A stretch of DNA of 64,000 nucleotides from Norana najaformis. Taxonomy: Eukaryota > Annelida > Clitellata > Crassiclitellata > Hormogastridae. Under the pieces are notes generated by a model. It was given only the letters and a program-made list of their open reading frames with translations. It had not been told where the DNA came from and did not search any database. The number at the start of each line of letters is the position of its first letter. Positions within the stretch are counted from its first letter, which is position 1. Of the stretch, positions 35,283 through 52,924 are shown piece after piece. Made by a program: the position numbers and the translations under genes. The stretch is taken from contig OZ029923.1 in the NCBI GenBank assembly GCA_964023275.1, forward strand, positions 10,058,238 to 10,122,237, in the 5' to 3' direction.

Positions 35283-38200
35283 ATGGCCGGAATGAGTGTT
35301 TTTGGAGCGGCGTCTCCAGTTCACCGGCTCGGCACGTTTGCCGGGGTATTTTCGGGCAGATTTGGCCGTGTCTGCCTGGTTGCCCGAGGTTGGTTCAAGA
35401 TATGTACCCCGTTTTCGCGAATTTCAAACTACGCTGTGTATGTTTATAGTCGGGCTACCTTGAGTTTACCTTCTCAAGGACAGGACGAAGGAATGACTTT
35501 AAATGCGAGCTCTTATAACTCAGCATGATTTTGAACTTTGTAATCGCATTTTGCAACAGCCCTCTACAAATAAGTAGTTGTGATGCATACTTTGGTAGCC
35601 GTCAAGGTTTCTGACGTATTTTAGCAATTGATATTTTATCGGTGTCGGCTGCTCTGCTTTTTTTAGTACAACCCGTGCTTTAAAACACCAGTGTTAGTCA
35701 GATGGCAGACACTACTGGACTGGTTTATCAGCACCATAGTTATCTCCAACCTAGATACTGGAGGCATGTCTCTGTTCCATAGAAGTTAAGGTACCAACCT
35801 TCATGATGAACCATAGGGGAAATTCTCATTTCCTGGTCTTTAGCCCTTGTGCCAGCTACAGACAAATTCAAAGGTACTGGATATAAGATTTGCCAGATAC
35901 TTCCCAGTCTGTGGTGCTACAGAATTCTGCTGTTTGTAACAGTGACAAGTTTGCAAAATTAATTTGCTGATTGCCATTGAATGCAGTCTACTCAGCAAAC
36001 TCAAACCCACAATCATTAGGTAACAGATTGACCGTGCTGCTTAGAAGAGCATTTTGCATTCCTGTCTGAACTATGACCTTAGCCTGTTCTGTTTTCAGGG
36101 CCTGTGCGCCAGATGGGAAGTCACAAAAGAACGATCAACATGGTGCCGTCAAGTTTTGAGTGGCGAAAGTTCAAGGACCAAGCGGTGAGTTGCAGAAGTC
36201 AAGTTTACATTTACATGCCACCTTTTTTAACAACCACACCACCATTCACTACCTCAGCCTTCTGTAAATCGACCTTTTTGTTGAATTTTTTAAATTCAAT
36301 TTTTGGCTGAATTTTGATATGCTATCGATTGATGCCTTGTGCATTATACACCAGTGCTATGAATAATATAGTAACATTAATAATAATTATTATTATTACT
36401 CTAATCAAGGTAGAAATGATCCCTCAGGATTAAACAGAAAATATCATACATTAAATATACATACTCTTTCAATTAGGCATGACATGCATTCTTTTTTATC
36501 TGAAGTAGCACCTGTCTAGATCAGGCAGATGGCGGTGTAAGCAGCACTTTTCAGAGATGCTAAAAAGGCACAATATAAATGTTTTGTTGAATAGCATTAC
36601 TGTTGTCACTGTCACAGTTTTCCCTATTGTTGTTGAAGTTGTGAAGTTACCTTGTAGCATTTCTACTTTCTTCTGGGAGCAATTCCAATTGTGGGCATCA
36701 TTGGAGCAACGAATCTTTTCATCGGTGGGTTGCTAACTAATTTGAGCTTAACATTGAAAAACATCTTGAAGGGAAACAGTTTAAATGCTCTGAATGAATG
36801 ATTGAATGAAATTTGACAATAGTTTGGTGCCCTGAGTACACACCATAGATAGACTGGAAGAGATAAGTTTAACAAGGTGCTATATAAATGTTCTGAGTGA
36901 TTGAATAAAGTTTAATTGTTTCTTTTGCAGAGATCATTTGAGATTGTTTTACTGTATGGTTGGACGAAAGAATGGCTGATTGAATTGTATTGCATTTTAC
37001 TTGTCAGTGTGTAGAGTGCATATTATAGAACATCCTACTTATGGGTGCTGAGAGGATTGTTTTAATGCTTGGCCGATTGAATTTGTTTGCTGAATTCTAT
37101 GAAGGATTGATTGACAGAGTAACTGACTGATTAATCATTTGATTGAAGGATTGAACATTTTAAGAATCAGTAGACTGATTGCTCAAAAACTGGCTCATTT
37201 TATGTATGTGTATGTATCTGGCTATTTATATAGTGCCTTTTAAGAACCTCACAAAGGCACTAAATAAGTTGAATGATTGACTGACTGATTGATTATCAGG
37301 TCCTGCTGAGCTGGCCGATATCCCAGAGGGCTATGAACCGAAGCATTGGGAATACTACAAGGTAAGTTGCATGGCATTTGTACTCGGGTGATTGTCTCTT
37401 ACTGGTCTGGCCTTGTGCTGGGCAACTCTGTTAGGTATGGGCGCTGTGTTAAATTCTGGAGAGTTTTGTGAGACTAGTTTGTGCGTATTTGGATGATTGT
37501 GTAGCTCTGGCTGCCTGGCTGGATCATTTAATGATTTGACTGACTGTCTGACTGATTGAATGACTCACGGCATTGCTGACTGATTGGTTCCATGGCTGTC
37601 TGACTGACTGATTTGCTGACTGACTGACTGAGTGGATGGCTGCTGGCTGACTAAAACTAAGTTGATTTTTCTAGATGACATCTTATTCTGAATTTCCTGT
37701 CCCTTTGGTTAAATTGGTTGGCTAAAAAAATTCTGTGGTTATTGTTTTAGGGTTTTTTGTTAGTGGGTGTGTGTTTGTGTGTGCAGATATTTACTTTAGT
37801 TTTTTCAGAACTGTTCCTTGGATTAATTCATTTACCATTAAGTTTCATTTTTCACAGCATCCCATTTCGCGTTTCTTTGCCCGCTACCTTGTTGAACAGC
37901 AAGAGAAAATCTACGAGCGACATCTGCATTTTGTCGCCATTGAACAGGAGAAAATCCAGATGAGGTTCAAGCTATCTAATCTGATGACTTTTATTGTGCC
38001 TAACCTTGCCCTTCCTTGCCCAAAATTAGCTCACCATACCTTACTATCCCCTCTATTATCTTACCTTATCTGACCTTCCCTAACTCATTGTTGCATTATC
38101 CAGCCATTAATGAAAACCTGGCCGTGTTCAGCTTTACCTTACATTACCTCACCATATCTTATATTACCTTACTTTACCATTCGTACCCTCTGCTACTTCA

Positions 38201-38881
38201 CAGTACCTCTCTTTGTCTTTTTTATCTTGTGCCAAAGTTTCTCAAACTGAATGCATTGAATGTGTTCTGGAACTTTATCATCTTTTATTTGGTTTTGAGA
38301 AAATGGAAAGTGCTAATGGTTTTATTAATGGTCTTAGCAGACTTAATTTTGTATCCTTATTGAGAGTATGTTGTACTAAAGTATGTTCTCGTGCTTTTCC
38401 TTGAATGCTACCAGACACAGTCTACTGTGCACCTATTTAATTGATAACGATGCCATAACGATGATTGCCTTAAGTCATATATAAAAACATGAGGCCACTG
38501 ATGACTTGTATAGCAAGTTCAGTGACCTTTGCACAGCAAGCTGAACTTCTGTTGGACTGCTGAACAGCACTACTGCTTTCTGGCAGTTGCTTTCAGTGCC
38601 TGTAGGTGATGGGAAGCAATAGCAGATTTTCCTCCGAAGAGACATTTGCTGAACTAGCATGCAGGATGAAATGCATGGGAGAGGCCAGTAAATAATTTTT
38701 CGTTGTTCTGTAAGTTCGTTTTGTTTGCAGAAAACTCGAGGATAAGGTTAAGCATCTCATAGATGCCCCAGGGTACCGATACGACTCGAAGAAATGGTAC
38801 TACATGCCAGTCTATGAAAAAGCTGCTCATGTTTCACGCGAGGCCGCTGAGTCACGAGGAGAACAGTCTGGGTTCAAGTAG
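35283..38881 (+). CDS. NDUFB5: NADH dehydrogenase (ubiquinone) 1 beta subcomplex subunit 5
   Basis: Accessory subunit of respiratory complex I, in the proton-pumping membrane arm. Six exons: 35283-35388, 36099-36184, 36658-36724, 37300-37361, 37858-37964 and 38731-38881. They give 192 aa, close to the vertebrate length (~189), with all junctions in frame. The N-terminus ([17 protein letters not shown]) looks like a mitochondrial presequence. Exon 3 is essentially the single transmembrane helix ([20 protein letters not shown]). The family signature [19 protein letters not shown] is followed by HPISRFFAR and QEKIYER. The C-terminal part contains the conserved aromatic cluster [11 protein letters not shown]. 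The exon 5 donor is an atypical AG|GTTCAA. The start codon has no competing upstream ATG in frame nearby. It lies 2.7 kb after fumarase on the same strand. Confidence 0.92.
37520..37660. repeat. (GACT)n-type degenerate microsatellite
   Basis: TGACTGACTGATT-like repeats in NDUFB5 intron 4. The same intron 5' region has ATTGATTGA-type patches at 37080-37170. Confidence 0.75.
38005..38190. repeat. CTTACC-rich degenerate tract in NDUFB5 intron 5
   Basis: Repeated ACCTTACC, ATCTTACC and CTTACATTACC motifs. The orientation is CTTACC on the sense strand. Confidence 0.7.
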
Positions 38882-39349
38882 AAGATTCATGGACTGGAGG
38901 AGGAACTTTTGGAATCAAGTGCATGTGATTTGACAACGATTAGTACTTAGGACTCTAGAAAAGATTTCTGAAGTGACATACGTGAACAAGTGGTACTGTG
39001 AATTGGTTTGAAATTGCTAGTTTGTGGAAGATGTACTTTGGTACGGGTTCCTGTGAAAGACTGGTACTACTGTTGTGAAGAGAAGTTGAACATAAGAAGT
39101 GATATATGGAATTACTGCATTTGCTTGTTATTTTATGTTTATATGCACCCCTCATTAGCACTGGTGTTTCTAAGCTGATCTATTCCGAGAAGTTGGATTG
39201 ATTGATCATATTAATACTCAAGGCACAAGCTGATGGTTGTTGCTAAGTAAAAATTTGTGTGGATCTAAAATTCTTGATTTGATAAATACTGTACATGTAA
39301 TTGCTTCAGACCCGTAAGAAATTCCAGCTTTGATGCAGTTCTCAGAAAA

Positions 39350-39512
39350 GTTGCAGTTGTGAATCTCTGGATTTCTTCTCCAAAATAGCTAAGTCATGGG
39401 AACCAGGTTATTCATGTGCAGTTCATTAGAAACTAAATCAGTGGTGCAGGTGTAGTCACATTCAGTTCCAAGTCCAGATCCAAAGGTCAGGCAGGCTACA
39501 GTTGATGCAATT
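39350..39512 (-). mobile_element. LINE tail (family L)
   Basis: Reverse complement of the family L terminus, with CTAAGTCATGGGAACCAGG and TCAGTTCCAAGTCCAGATCC. It lies after NDUFB5. Confidence 0.65.
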
Positions 39513-39539
39513 TGGAATTCGAGTGGCATGAATTATAAT

Positions 39540-39722
39540 TATTGATGCGTTTATTAAGCACCACTATCTAATGAATAATCATCAGTCGAGCACACAAAGC
39601 AATTGTGAGTAACGGATTTGCTCAAGGTCCCTAAACTGTAACCGTCTTGGAGAAGGCTCGAACCCGTACTCTCCATGTTGCAAGCCAAGTGCTCTATCCA
39701 GTTGATTGCTATGTGACATGGA
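39540..39722 (-). mobile_element. SINE, family A
   Basis: The minus strand gives a clear tRNA-like head: TAGCAATCAACTGG (A box), then TACGGGTTCGAGCC (B box), then the body AGGGACCTTGAGCAAA and GCTTAATAAACGCATC. Confidence 0.8.
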
Positions 39723-40334
39723 AAGATAGAGAAGTTATTGGATAGATGTTTCCAGTCTAGCTCTTGTGATCTAGCCCAGTAAAATTTTGTACTGGTACAA
39801 AAGAAGTTGTAATATTGCAAGACCAGATGCTGATAAAACAATTCAGATGTGTTGTTCAGAGGAGGAAGGTTTTTGCTGTTGGATGGATGCAGCACTCCAA
39901 GGCCTTTCAAAGTACAAGAAACCAATGTCTAGACTAATCTCATCAAATCTAATTGGAAAACTTTTGTTGATGTTAATATATATATGGTTGTGGTCAAAGA
40001 GATGACCTTGAATTGCAGTTATTCCAATTAACACACTGTTAGCACGGACCTTTACTGCCCGATTTGAAACAGGGAGCGAGGGTCCGGGACCAGCAATATG
40101 CTAGCGTAACATAAATTTCAATATACACGCATATGTAAACCTCACTCCGCCAACTAACCTCAATGGAAGGATTTTTATGAAAAGATATGTTATGGAAAGT
40201 TACTTAAACTCAGAAATTAAACACTTCACCTGAACCAAAAACCTAAAGGAGGCAGAGCTGAAATTGGCAAAAGTAACTGCTAATTTAGACTAAATAAAAC
40301 GCAGATTTTTACATACACATAACATAACACGTGC

Positions 40335-40915
40335 ATTAAGTCTTAATGAGCATTGCCTTCATGTCCTGGCTCATTCACTTATACTATCCAGAATTGATTA
40401 TTGCAATTCAGTGCTTTATGCTTTACCCAAATCTACCCTCTTACCTCTGTTATTCATGCTGCAGCTCGCCTAGTTAAAAGCCTTGGCCCTGGAGATCACA
40501 TTACTCATTCTTTACAACTTCATTGGTTACCCATTCAGGCCCGCATATCTTTCAACATCTGTCTACTTATGTTCAAAATTATGTCATGCCCTGCCCCGTC
40601 CTCTCTAGTTAAACTTTGTACTTCCACTGAGTCCAGGAGAAAATTGCGTTCGGCTTCAAAACGGGACCTTGAAGTCAGAAGAGTTAACCTACAGTTTCGT
40701 AAAAGAATGTTTGAAGTAGCTGGTCCAGCTCAGTGGAACTCTTTACCTGAATCTATTCGAAGATGCTCTTCAATAGATACTTTTAAATTAAAACTTAAGA
40801 CTCATTTATTATCTCAGTACTATAATTATTATGTTGTAACGCGTCCTTTGAGTAAGACATTGTTTTATTAAGGCGCGTTATAAATATAAGTTGTATTGTA
40901 TTGTATATTGTATAA
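40335..40915 (+). mobile_element. LINE fragment (L2/CR1-like), reverse transcriptase C-terminus and 3' tail
   Basis: The frame before 40440 reads SLILSRIDYCNSVLYALP. A frameshift leads into 40450-40868: HAAARLVKSLGPGDHIT, LHWLPIQARISFNI, GPAQWNSLPESIRR and LKLKTHL. These are standard post-catalytic blocks of L2/CR1/Jockey-type LINE polymerases. The element ends in TTATAAATATAAG followed by a short (TTGTA)n run at 40892-40912, typical of this group's 3' ends. It is 5' truncated and frameshifted. Confidence 0.85.
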
Positions 40916-41649
40916 TTACATACATACGTATATAGTTACATGCGCAGATAGTCCCTAGCTAAATACATTGACTACATACACCCTGAGTAGAGATCATATG
41001 CAAATTTATTTAAGTTCGTAAATTTATTTCCTATATGAAAGCGATCGTTTGTAAAATTAGGGCGGGTCAAAGATGTAGGTTGGAGCAATAATTTTTAGAC
41101 AAAAATGGCCGATATCCGGTTTAGTTAGTTTGTAATTCTCATGCTAGTTACCTCGACCGTTTCATCGCAGTTTCTTAGAAACCGAATTTTAAACTGATTT
41201 ATTTTCAGGTCGATTAAATAAGCACTATATGGTAAGTGAATTGCAGTTGAATCGGATGTGAAATATTACCAACATCTTGTTCTTTTTAGATTTTCGACTT
41301 CTAGATTTTTTAGTAGCGCCTGGACACGTTCCAGTTTTTGGTGTACATATGCCGCCATTGATGATGCCTTAGCTTTTATAACGGCGCTATAAAAGTTATT
41401 AGATTAACCTGGCGTAGATACTAGGTATGCTTTCTAGTATTTGGTGGTAAGTACAGTTATCAGTGATGCTGAAGAATACGTAAGGAAAGGTTGTCTGGTT
41501 GTTGGTTGCTGTTGTCGTGTGTGTGCCGCAGTCAAAATATCCTTCATACTCAGTACCACACCTCCGATGACTAGTGGTGATATAGAGTCTTGTAATAAAG
41601 GAATGATACCCTTACCTTAACTTACCTGCCTTGCAGAAGTCTGCAATGA

Positions 41650-46596
<4,947 letters not shown>

Positions 46597-47925
46597 AGGA
46601 TTGAGGTCAAGACTGCTTGATGAGAAGCCACAAGCGATGCTGGTCCAATTGCAAGTTTCTACGATCACCGTTGATCCTACTCCGATTTTTTACAGTCAGT
46701 GTTGATTGACGTGTGATTTTTCATGATTGATGTTGATCTGACTGATTTTTTAAAACAATTGATGTCAATCCTACTGTAATTTATTGTGCTTGAGGCTGAG
46801 ACTACTTCGATTTTTTATTATCGACGTTGATTCAGCTGCAAATTTACGTTTTGATTCAGCTGCAATTTTACAACCGACATTGATCCGATTGGAGTTTGCG
46901 TTGCATGCTTTTGTGCTTTTATTGATCTGCGTTTCTAGAGTCCATATGTGTTCAACTAGTGGAGCTATATAAATGCTCTGCATTTATGTTGTGTCACGTT
47001 TCGATAGTGTCGGAAAAGAAGCTTCTGTATAGTGTCGAATTTGAACTGATAAGAATCTCGTGCCTTCTGCTTAATGAGTAGGTTCCTACCTTATCTTAAT
47101 GTACCTTTGACATACCTCACCATTACTACTTACTATGCGTTAATTATTTCTTATCATTACCTTTGACATACCTCACCATTACTACTTACTATGCGTTAAT
47201 TATTTCTTATCATTACCTTTGACATACCTCACCATTACTACTTACTATGCATTAATTATTTCTTATCATTACCTTTGACATACCTCACCATTACTACTTA
47301 CTATGCGTTAATTATTTCTTATCATTACCTTACCTTGACAAAACTTGCCTCAGTGAAACATGACTTACCTTATAATTTTGCATTATCTAACTGTACCTTA
47401 CCTTAGTATATCTGGCCATATCATCATTACACGAATTACTTTCCAATTCTTTGCATTAACTTCCTTATATTACCTTAATACACCTTATCTTACCTCACCA
47501 TAACATGACCTTAGCATACCTTGCCTACCGTAATATTCATTATCATACCTTGCAATACCTCACCTTTCTTTATATTATCTTACCTTTTATTTCCTTACCT
47601 CACTTTGCCTTACCTTAACATATCTTACTGTAACAACTTTGCATGCCTTGTCTTCTGTTGTTTCGTCTTGATGGCTTCCTGCTTCATGTGCTTTCTCAAA
47701 TCACTTTCTGTGCCATAGTTTTTGTGCCAAAGGTTTTTGCCATTTTTGTGTGCCAAATTTGATGTTAATTTGTGTGCCTATTCAGTATTATTAAAAATGC
47801 TTTTTTGACTTACTGAAGGGCGGATTTCGCTGTAAGTATGCAGGAGACTTCCCTTTTGAGTTTTTTTGGGAGTCAACATGCCACTAAATTGTACTCCTTC
47901 TGGTTAGGGTTGACCACTAAAACTA
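46597..47925. other. CAPZB 3' flank and repeats
   Basis: Contains the 56-bp tandem repeat at 47105-47330 and a CTTACC tract at 47470-47640. The end of CAPZB transcription is not resolved, and no other gene is recognised. Confidence 0.45.
47105..47330. repeat. 56-bp tandem repeat, four near-identical copies
   Basis: The block starting CTTTGACATACCTCACCAT repeats at 47105, 47161, 47217 and 47273 with almost no divergence, so it is a recent expansion. Confidence 0.95.
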
Positions 47926-48957
47926 TACGGCACAATAATGGCATGCATTCGATTAGAAGGAGAGGAAACGGAATGGTTCAAGATAGAAACAGGTTTCCGA
48001 CAGGGGTGCATCCTGTCACCAATCTTGTTTAATATGGTATTAGACTATATCATGAGACGTCTGGAAAGAACCCATAATTTGGGAGCACAATCTCAACCAA
48101 GAAATGCAGAGGATGTCGAATATGCAGATGATGCATGTCTGATTGCAGAATGCCTAACAAGAATAATGGAGCTGTTAGAGGCACTAGCAGAGGAAAGTGG
48201 AAAACTTGGACTGAAAATTAACTATAACAAAACTAAAATAATGCCAATAACAAAAAAGGAATACAACGGGCCAATAGTTAAGCTTAAGGAACAAGAAATT
48301 GAGGTAATAAATAAGTTTGTCTATCTGGGAAGTGAAATGAAAGCAGGGGGAGGATCTGAAACAGAAATCAAAAGGAGAATAGCACTTGCAGGGTCAACCT
48401 TTAACAGGTTGCAAAAGGTCTTCAAACGACATGATATAAAACTGGAGATAAAGCTAAAAATCCTCAACACATGCGTGATCCCAGTACTAATCTATGGATG
48501 TGAGTCATGGAGTATCACAAGAACAATGGAGAATAAACTGAATGCAGCAGAAAACAAATGGCTCAGAAGAATACTAAGAGTTAGCTATAAGGACCATGTA
48601 ACGAATGAAAGTATTAGACAACGAACACAACAACCATTGATAAACAATGTGATTAAGAAAAGAAGAATGAAGTGGGCAGGACATATCCTGAGGATGGAGG
48701 AGAACCGTAATCCAAAGAAAATCTTTAAATACAAACCGGACGGAAAGAGGGCAGTGGGAAGACCGAAAAGAAGATGGATAGACTGCCTTGAAGAGGATCT
48801 GAAAGGTGCCGGAGTTACTATCTATGGGAAAACGGAGGGCAGACGGAGAATGACCCTTGAGGAGATGGCCGGGAAACGAGATTTGTGGAGGGATGTCATA
48901 GAGAAATCAACGACTGGATCCAGTCCAGAGATGATTACATGACATGACATGACTAAA
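47926..48957 (+). mobile_element. 5'-truncated LINE with partial reverse transcriptase (RTE/BovB-like)
   Basis: An uninterrupted 334-codon frame (47938-48942) starts inside the polymerase fingers (FKIETGFRQGCILSPILFN). It has the catalytic YADD at 48121-48132, then LGLKINYNKTKIM, FVYLGSEM, NTCVIPVLIYGCESW, LRRILRVSY and MKWAGHILRM. The C-terminal DGKRAVGRPKRRWIDCLE block is typical of this LINE group. The endonuclease and N-terminal polymerase parts are missing. The 3' end is a short (ATGAC)n run followed by ACTAAACT, which resembles ACTAAAACT just before the 5' end and may be the target-site duplication. The intact frame suggests a fairly young insertion. It cannot move by itself. Confidence 0.88.
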
Positions 48958-50065
48958 CTTGTGAAGCACCTAAAGGTTGCGATAAAATTGGATCTTAAAA
49001 GAGTTTATGAATTATCTGGGATTCTAAAAAAACCTAAAAGCCTATGAAAAATCTGGGAACCTAAAAAGGCCCGTGAAAAATATAGAAGCGTAAAAAGTCT
49101 GCAAAATTTTGTCAAGGTAACTATGGGCTTGCCTCATTTGCACCCTCTGCCTAAGCTCTAGGATCCACCACTGCGCTTGAATCCGCCCTGGAGCTGTATG
49201 AACATTAATAGTAAATTTTAAATTAAAAGTAAATTTTAAAAGATGTGTGAGGTTAATGTACGAATCTTACTGAAAAAATCAGTAGCATTTTCTAAGTACG
49301 TCTTGATGGTGCTTTGACTCTGATGTAAATGGTGTTCATTTGAGCGTTCAAATTGATCTGCTGTGTTTAAATTTTGAATTAGGAGTAAATTTTAAACTAT
49401 TGGTTCAAATCCCACCAGGCAGAAAAATACCTAGATTTCTGCTCCATTTGCGCCCCCTAGCGAACTCAGCTATAGAATGATTACATCGACCGTATGCTGT
49501 CAGAAGGAAGATCAGATGGCGAGGTAGAGGACTGACCACGTGCCCTCATATGCAGCAGCTAAGAAACTCAAGTCGTTGAAGTTGTTGTCACTTCTTTCCC
49601 ACTGCTGCATCTTGGGGTTAGATCAAGGGGGGCTCTAACTTTTTCTTCTTTAAAAATAAGTATGCAGTTTATATTTGTATGTATGCAGCTGAAAAATGTC
49701 TATAGCTTTTTTCAATTACTTCTTTAAGGTACCCCTTGTTAGCCTACATGATGCTGTTAGAATTCTGCTTTCAGAATATTTTGTATTTATTTTGTGCATG
49801 ATATTACAAGTTCAGTTAACGGATTAAGTATTATGTATGAATTATATGTTATCTTTTTTACGATTCTGAATTGAGTAATTTTAGTAATTAGTAAATTTTT
49901 AATTAGTTAATTGTTGTGTGCTTCACTTGCTGTAGTTAAAGTCTAGTCAGTATGTCACATCCCAGAAAATTTTGAATTTCATGGGATATGTAGGACTGTG
50001 TATTTATGCATACGTGTGACCCCCAAGGGGTCAGAGGCTGTGGCCCCCACTCATTCAAGTGGGGA
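48958..50065. other. Intergenic, no gene recognised
   Basis: Contains the family C SINE at 49395-49640. The remainder is AT-rich with no visible exon. A small hairpin (CCCCCACT / AGTGGGG) lies at 50045-50065. Confidence 0.4.
49395..49640 (+). mobile_element. SINE, family C, headless or partly headed
   Basis: B-box-like GGTTCAAATCCC, then GCCCCCTAGCGAACTCAGCT, GAGGACTGACCACGTGCCCT and the terminal CTTGGGGTTAGATCAAGG. Confidence 0.7.
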
Positions 50066-50067
50066 AG

Positions 50068-50310
50068 CTGACTCAAGATATTTTACTTGTTTTCTGGCAT
50101 GTTGAAACTGGCTTACTAGATATTACTCGACTCCTGTTTCACTTGCTTTGTTGAAAATGACTCAAGAAATTTTACTTAACTTTTGTTTCACTCAGTTTCT
50201 TGAAAACGACTCGCAGGTTTTTACTCAACTTCTGCTTTGTGCGATTTGTTGAGCCGACTCGCAACATCTTACTCGACCTTTCTACTTGTCTTTTGAATGA
50301 CTTTTTCAGT
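50068..50310. repeat. Degenerate ~57-bp tandem repeat
   Basis: Four units of a GACTCAAGA-ATTTTACT-CTTTTGTTTCACT-GTTGAAA type, each with a conserved GACTC start, decay towards 50310. Confidence 0.65.
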
Positions 50311-50689
50311 GTCTTCCTGGAGGTAAAAATGTCTGGAAGCTGCAGACATTGCTGCAGAAAATAATATGCTTTTGTTCATGTGTATGTTTTTGCAACGGCA
50401 ATACTTTACAGAATTTTCTATCTTTTTTCACAAGCTTTACGATGGTCACAGTGTAAGATTTGATATGTGAGAATTTTTGCATAATTTTGAATGACTTTTA
50501 CAACGCTTTCTATGACATAATGTTGTCTGTGTTGTTTCTGTTGCCTTTTTTGTCATCTGTTTCTCTGTTGTTTCCGTTGTCAAATTTGTTGTCTCTTATT
50601 GTCTTCATTGTTGTTTCTGAAATTGTTGTGGTTGTTCTTGTCTGTTCAGTTGTTGTTGCTGATGAGGCAAGGCAAAATTGCTCTTACCT

Positions 50690-50850
50690 TACTTTATGCT
50701 ACCTTGCTTTACCTTTCATACCTGACCTAACTTCCCTTGACTTTCCCTACTTTTACCTTTCCCTACTTTATATTACCTTACTTCACTTAACCTTTCCTTA
50801 CTTTACCTTCCTGTTACACCTTCCCTTACCTTTCACTTACCTTCTCTTAT
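50690..50850. repeat. TTACCTT-rich degenerate tract
   Basis: CTTACCTTACTTTA-type pyrimidine-rich repeat. The open frame crossing it (50460-51017) is Leu/Val/Phe simple sequence and is not called as a gene. Confidence 0.7.
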
Positions 50851-51071
50851 TGTTTGTTGTTATTGTTTTTGTATTGGGTGACTGGTGTTCGATTTCAGAA
50901 AAGTCAAATGCTGATGCCTTTCTGACAACTGCTTCCTTCTGTGCACTCCAAGTTTGCCTCAGCTTTTTAGTTTTCATTCATGTAATAAAATACATCATTA
51001 ATAAACAAATGAAGTAGGTTTAAATGTGTATTGTTGATGCATAGCTGTTCGTGAATTGCTGATGTGCGGCA

Positions 51072-51240
51072 CAGTGGTGGCTGTTCGGTAGCGTAGTGGG
51101 TCTGTAATCCAACGACTGCAGGTTCGAGCCAGCTGAGTGAAACCCAGGACGAGTTTTTGGGGCACACGTGTCTCTCGCCTCAGATTCCGCTTTACTGACC
51201 GTGAGCTCGTAATAAGTACAGTGTAATAAGTAAGTAAAAT
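51072..51240 (+). mobile_element. tRNA-headed SINE, family D
   Basis: Head with A-box-like TAGCGTAGTGGG and B box AGGTTCGAGCC, a short body, and a GTAATAAGTA-type tail. Only one copy was seen in the window, so SINE status rests on the pol III boxes and tail. Confidence 0.6.
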
Positions 51241-52924
51241 ATGTTGCCATTCGAATTGTTGACAGATTGTTGGCGGAAGCGTTTCTTTCACGTCAGTTGC
51301 TTTATTTCTTTGTATGTTTACATGTAGCCACTTGATATAGCGCCTTTTAAAGTACCTCGCAAAAGCACTGCCTGCACTAGCCTAAATGGTATTAAAGTCA
51401 ATAAAAACAAACTGTTGTGTATAAGGAAATATAAATATGTAAGTAGTGCATCAGTTAACACACCATGTGTCCATCGGCTGAGCGAGGAATCGTAGGCGTG
51501 GACAAACAAATAAATTCATAACAAAGCAAGCAAACAGAGGAAGACGCACAGCCATATAAATACACATGATAAGCTAAAATAACGAAAACAGTCACCGCTG
51601 ACGAGCCCTCGCAGACACGCAAAGCCCAGCCGACGGATCCAGAGTTGGTAGTAGACATCCCGGACCACGTGGCGTCGAAGAAGAGGAGTGACATCAGGCG
51701 ACGCGATTCGCAACACACGAACCCAACGCCACGCAGTCCCTCGCAGACGCTGGGCAAAAGCTTTGGAAAGGGCTCAGATAAAACTGAGCCAAGGGCGGAG
51801 AAAAGGGGAGCAATGCGGTTATGGCCTCTGCCCATCTGGGCTTGGGACCAAGCAGTTGGGTTGGCCCCCAAATTTGTTAAGTCCAGGGTTATGATTGGCT
51901 TTTAAACTTGGAAGGTAAAATATTAGTGTTATCATTTATATCTTGATCATATTTAGTCATCATCACCACCTCGGTTCTAATTGTAATATTAATCACCACC
52001 ACCACCATCATCTAAATCATCTTAAAAGTCAGTCTCCCACCATCCAATCACCACCACGACCTTCGTAATTATCATCATATTATTACCACCACCATTATCT
52101 TAATCATCATCATCAACAACACCTCAACCATCTCTAGGCGTCGCCATCGTTATCGTTATGCTTCTCAGCCCCACCTTAATCACTAGCAACCTTCAATAAC
52201 TAGTACACGCTATTCGAATACGCCAACCCATTTAGCAGTCCCAGCTTGCAGACTTCTACCTTACCCCATTCTTGGGATGGTAACCCAACACTAATCGCCC
52301 CACTGATCGCCGACAGGGTACGCCACGATCTCCAGGTTCTTGTTACGCTTTCTTTCGCCCCAATGGCAGTAGTTCCATCTGTTCGTTTATACCGACCTAC
52401 GGAAGCCCAGAGGGGCCAACAAAACACGCATACAGTACTTAATATTTGTTTATGTAACGATTAGATCCGCATCTATGACTCATTTCATCCGTAGGCTGTT
52501 TTCGTGTATATCTCGAATATTCCTCTTGGCTTTCGGTCGGACTCATCCTAGAATATGGCATGAGACGAGATGGTCTAATCTATCTAATGACTTATATAGC
52601 GCCGCTATTAAAAGGCGTCAGTCAGTTCGATGGTCACGTCAAGTAAACTCGGCGACAAAAGTTATAATCCATTTATTTGCGAGGGACTGCTGGACGGCGA
52701 TGCAACATAGCTCTCGGCGTCGGACCATATCGCCTGTCCTCGTTCCTCATCTTCGATCCAAGCGGGCCTTGTACTCTGAACATTACAATTAACATTACAA
52801 TTACTACTCTGGATGGCATCCGTTTGTTTGTGCTCTACGACTGGTAGCCCGTCACTGGTGACTTTCTAGCAATCTTAGCTTATTGATTAACTTTGTTGTT
52901 AATGAACTTCAACATCATTTAAAC
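51241..52924. other. Intergenic, no gene recognised
   Basis: Includes a (CATCACCAC)-type simple sequence at 51955-52125 and a headless family A piece (ATCTAATGACTTATATAGCG) at 52582-52601. Overlapping short frames on both strands around 51455-51905 show no recognisable family. Confidence 0.4.

Noticed and set aside
50460-51017. 185-codon plus-strand frame
   Set aside because: Composition is low-complexity Leu/Val/Phe/Ser over GTT and TTACC repeats, with no recognisable domain.
51455-51905. Overlapping frames on both strands near 51.5-51.9 kb
   Set aside because: No family was recognised and no splice partners were found; it is probably decayed repeat DNA.
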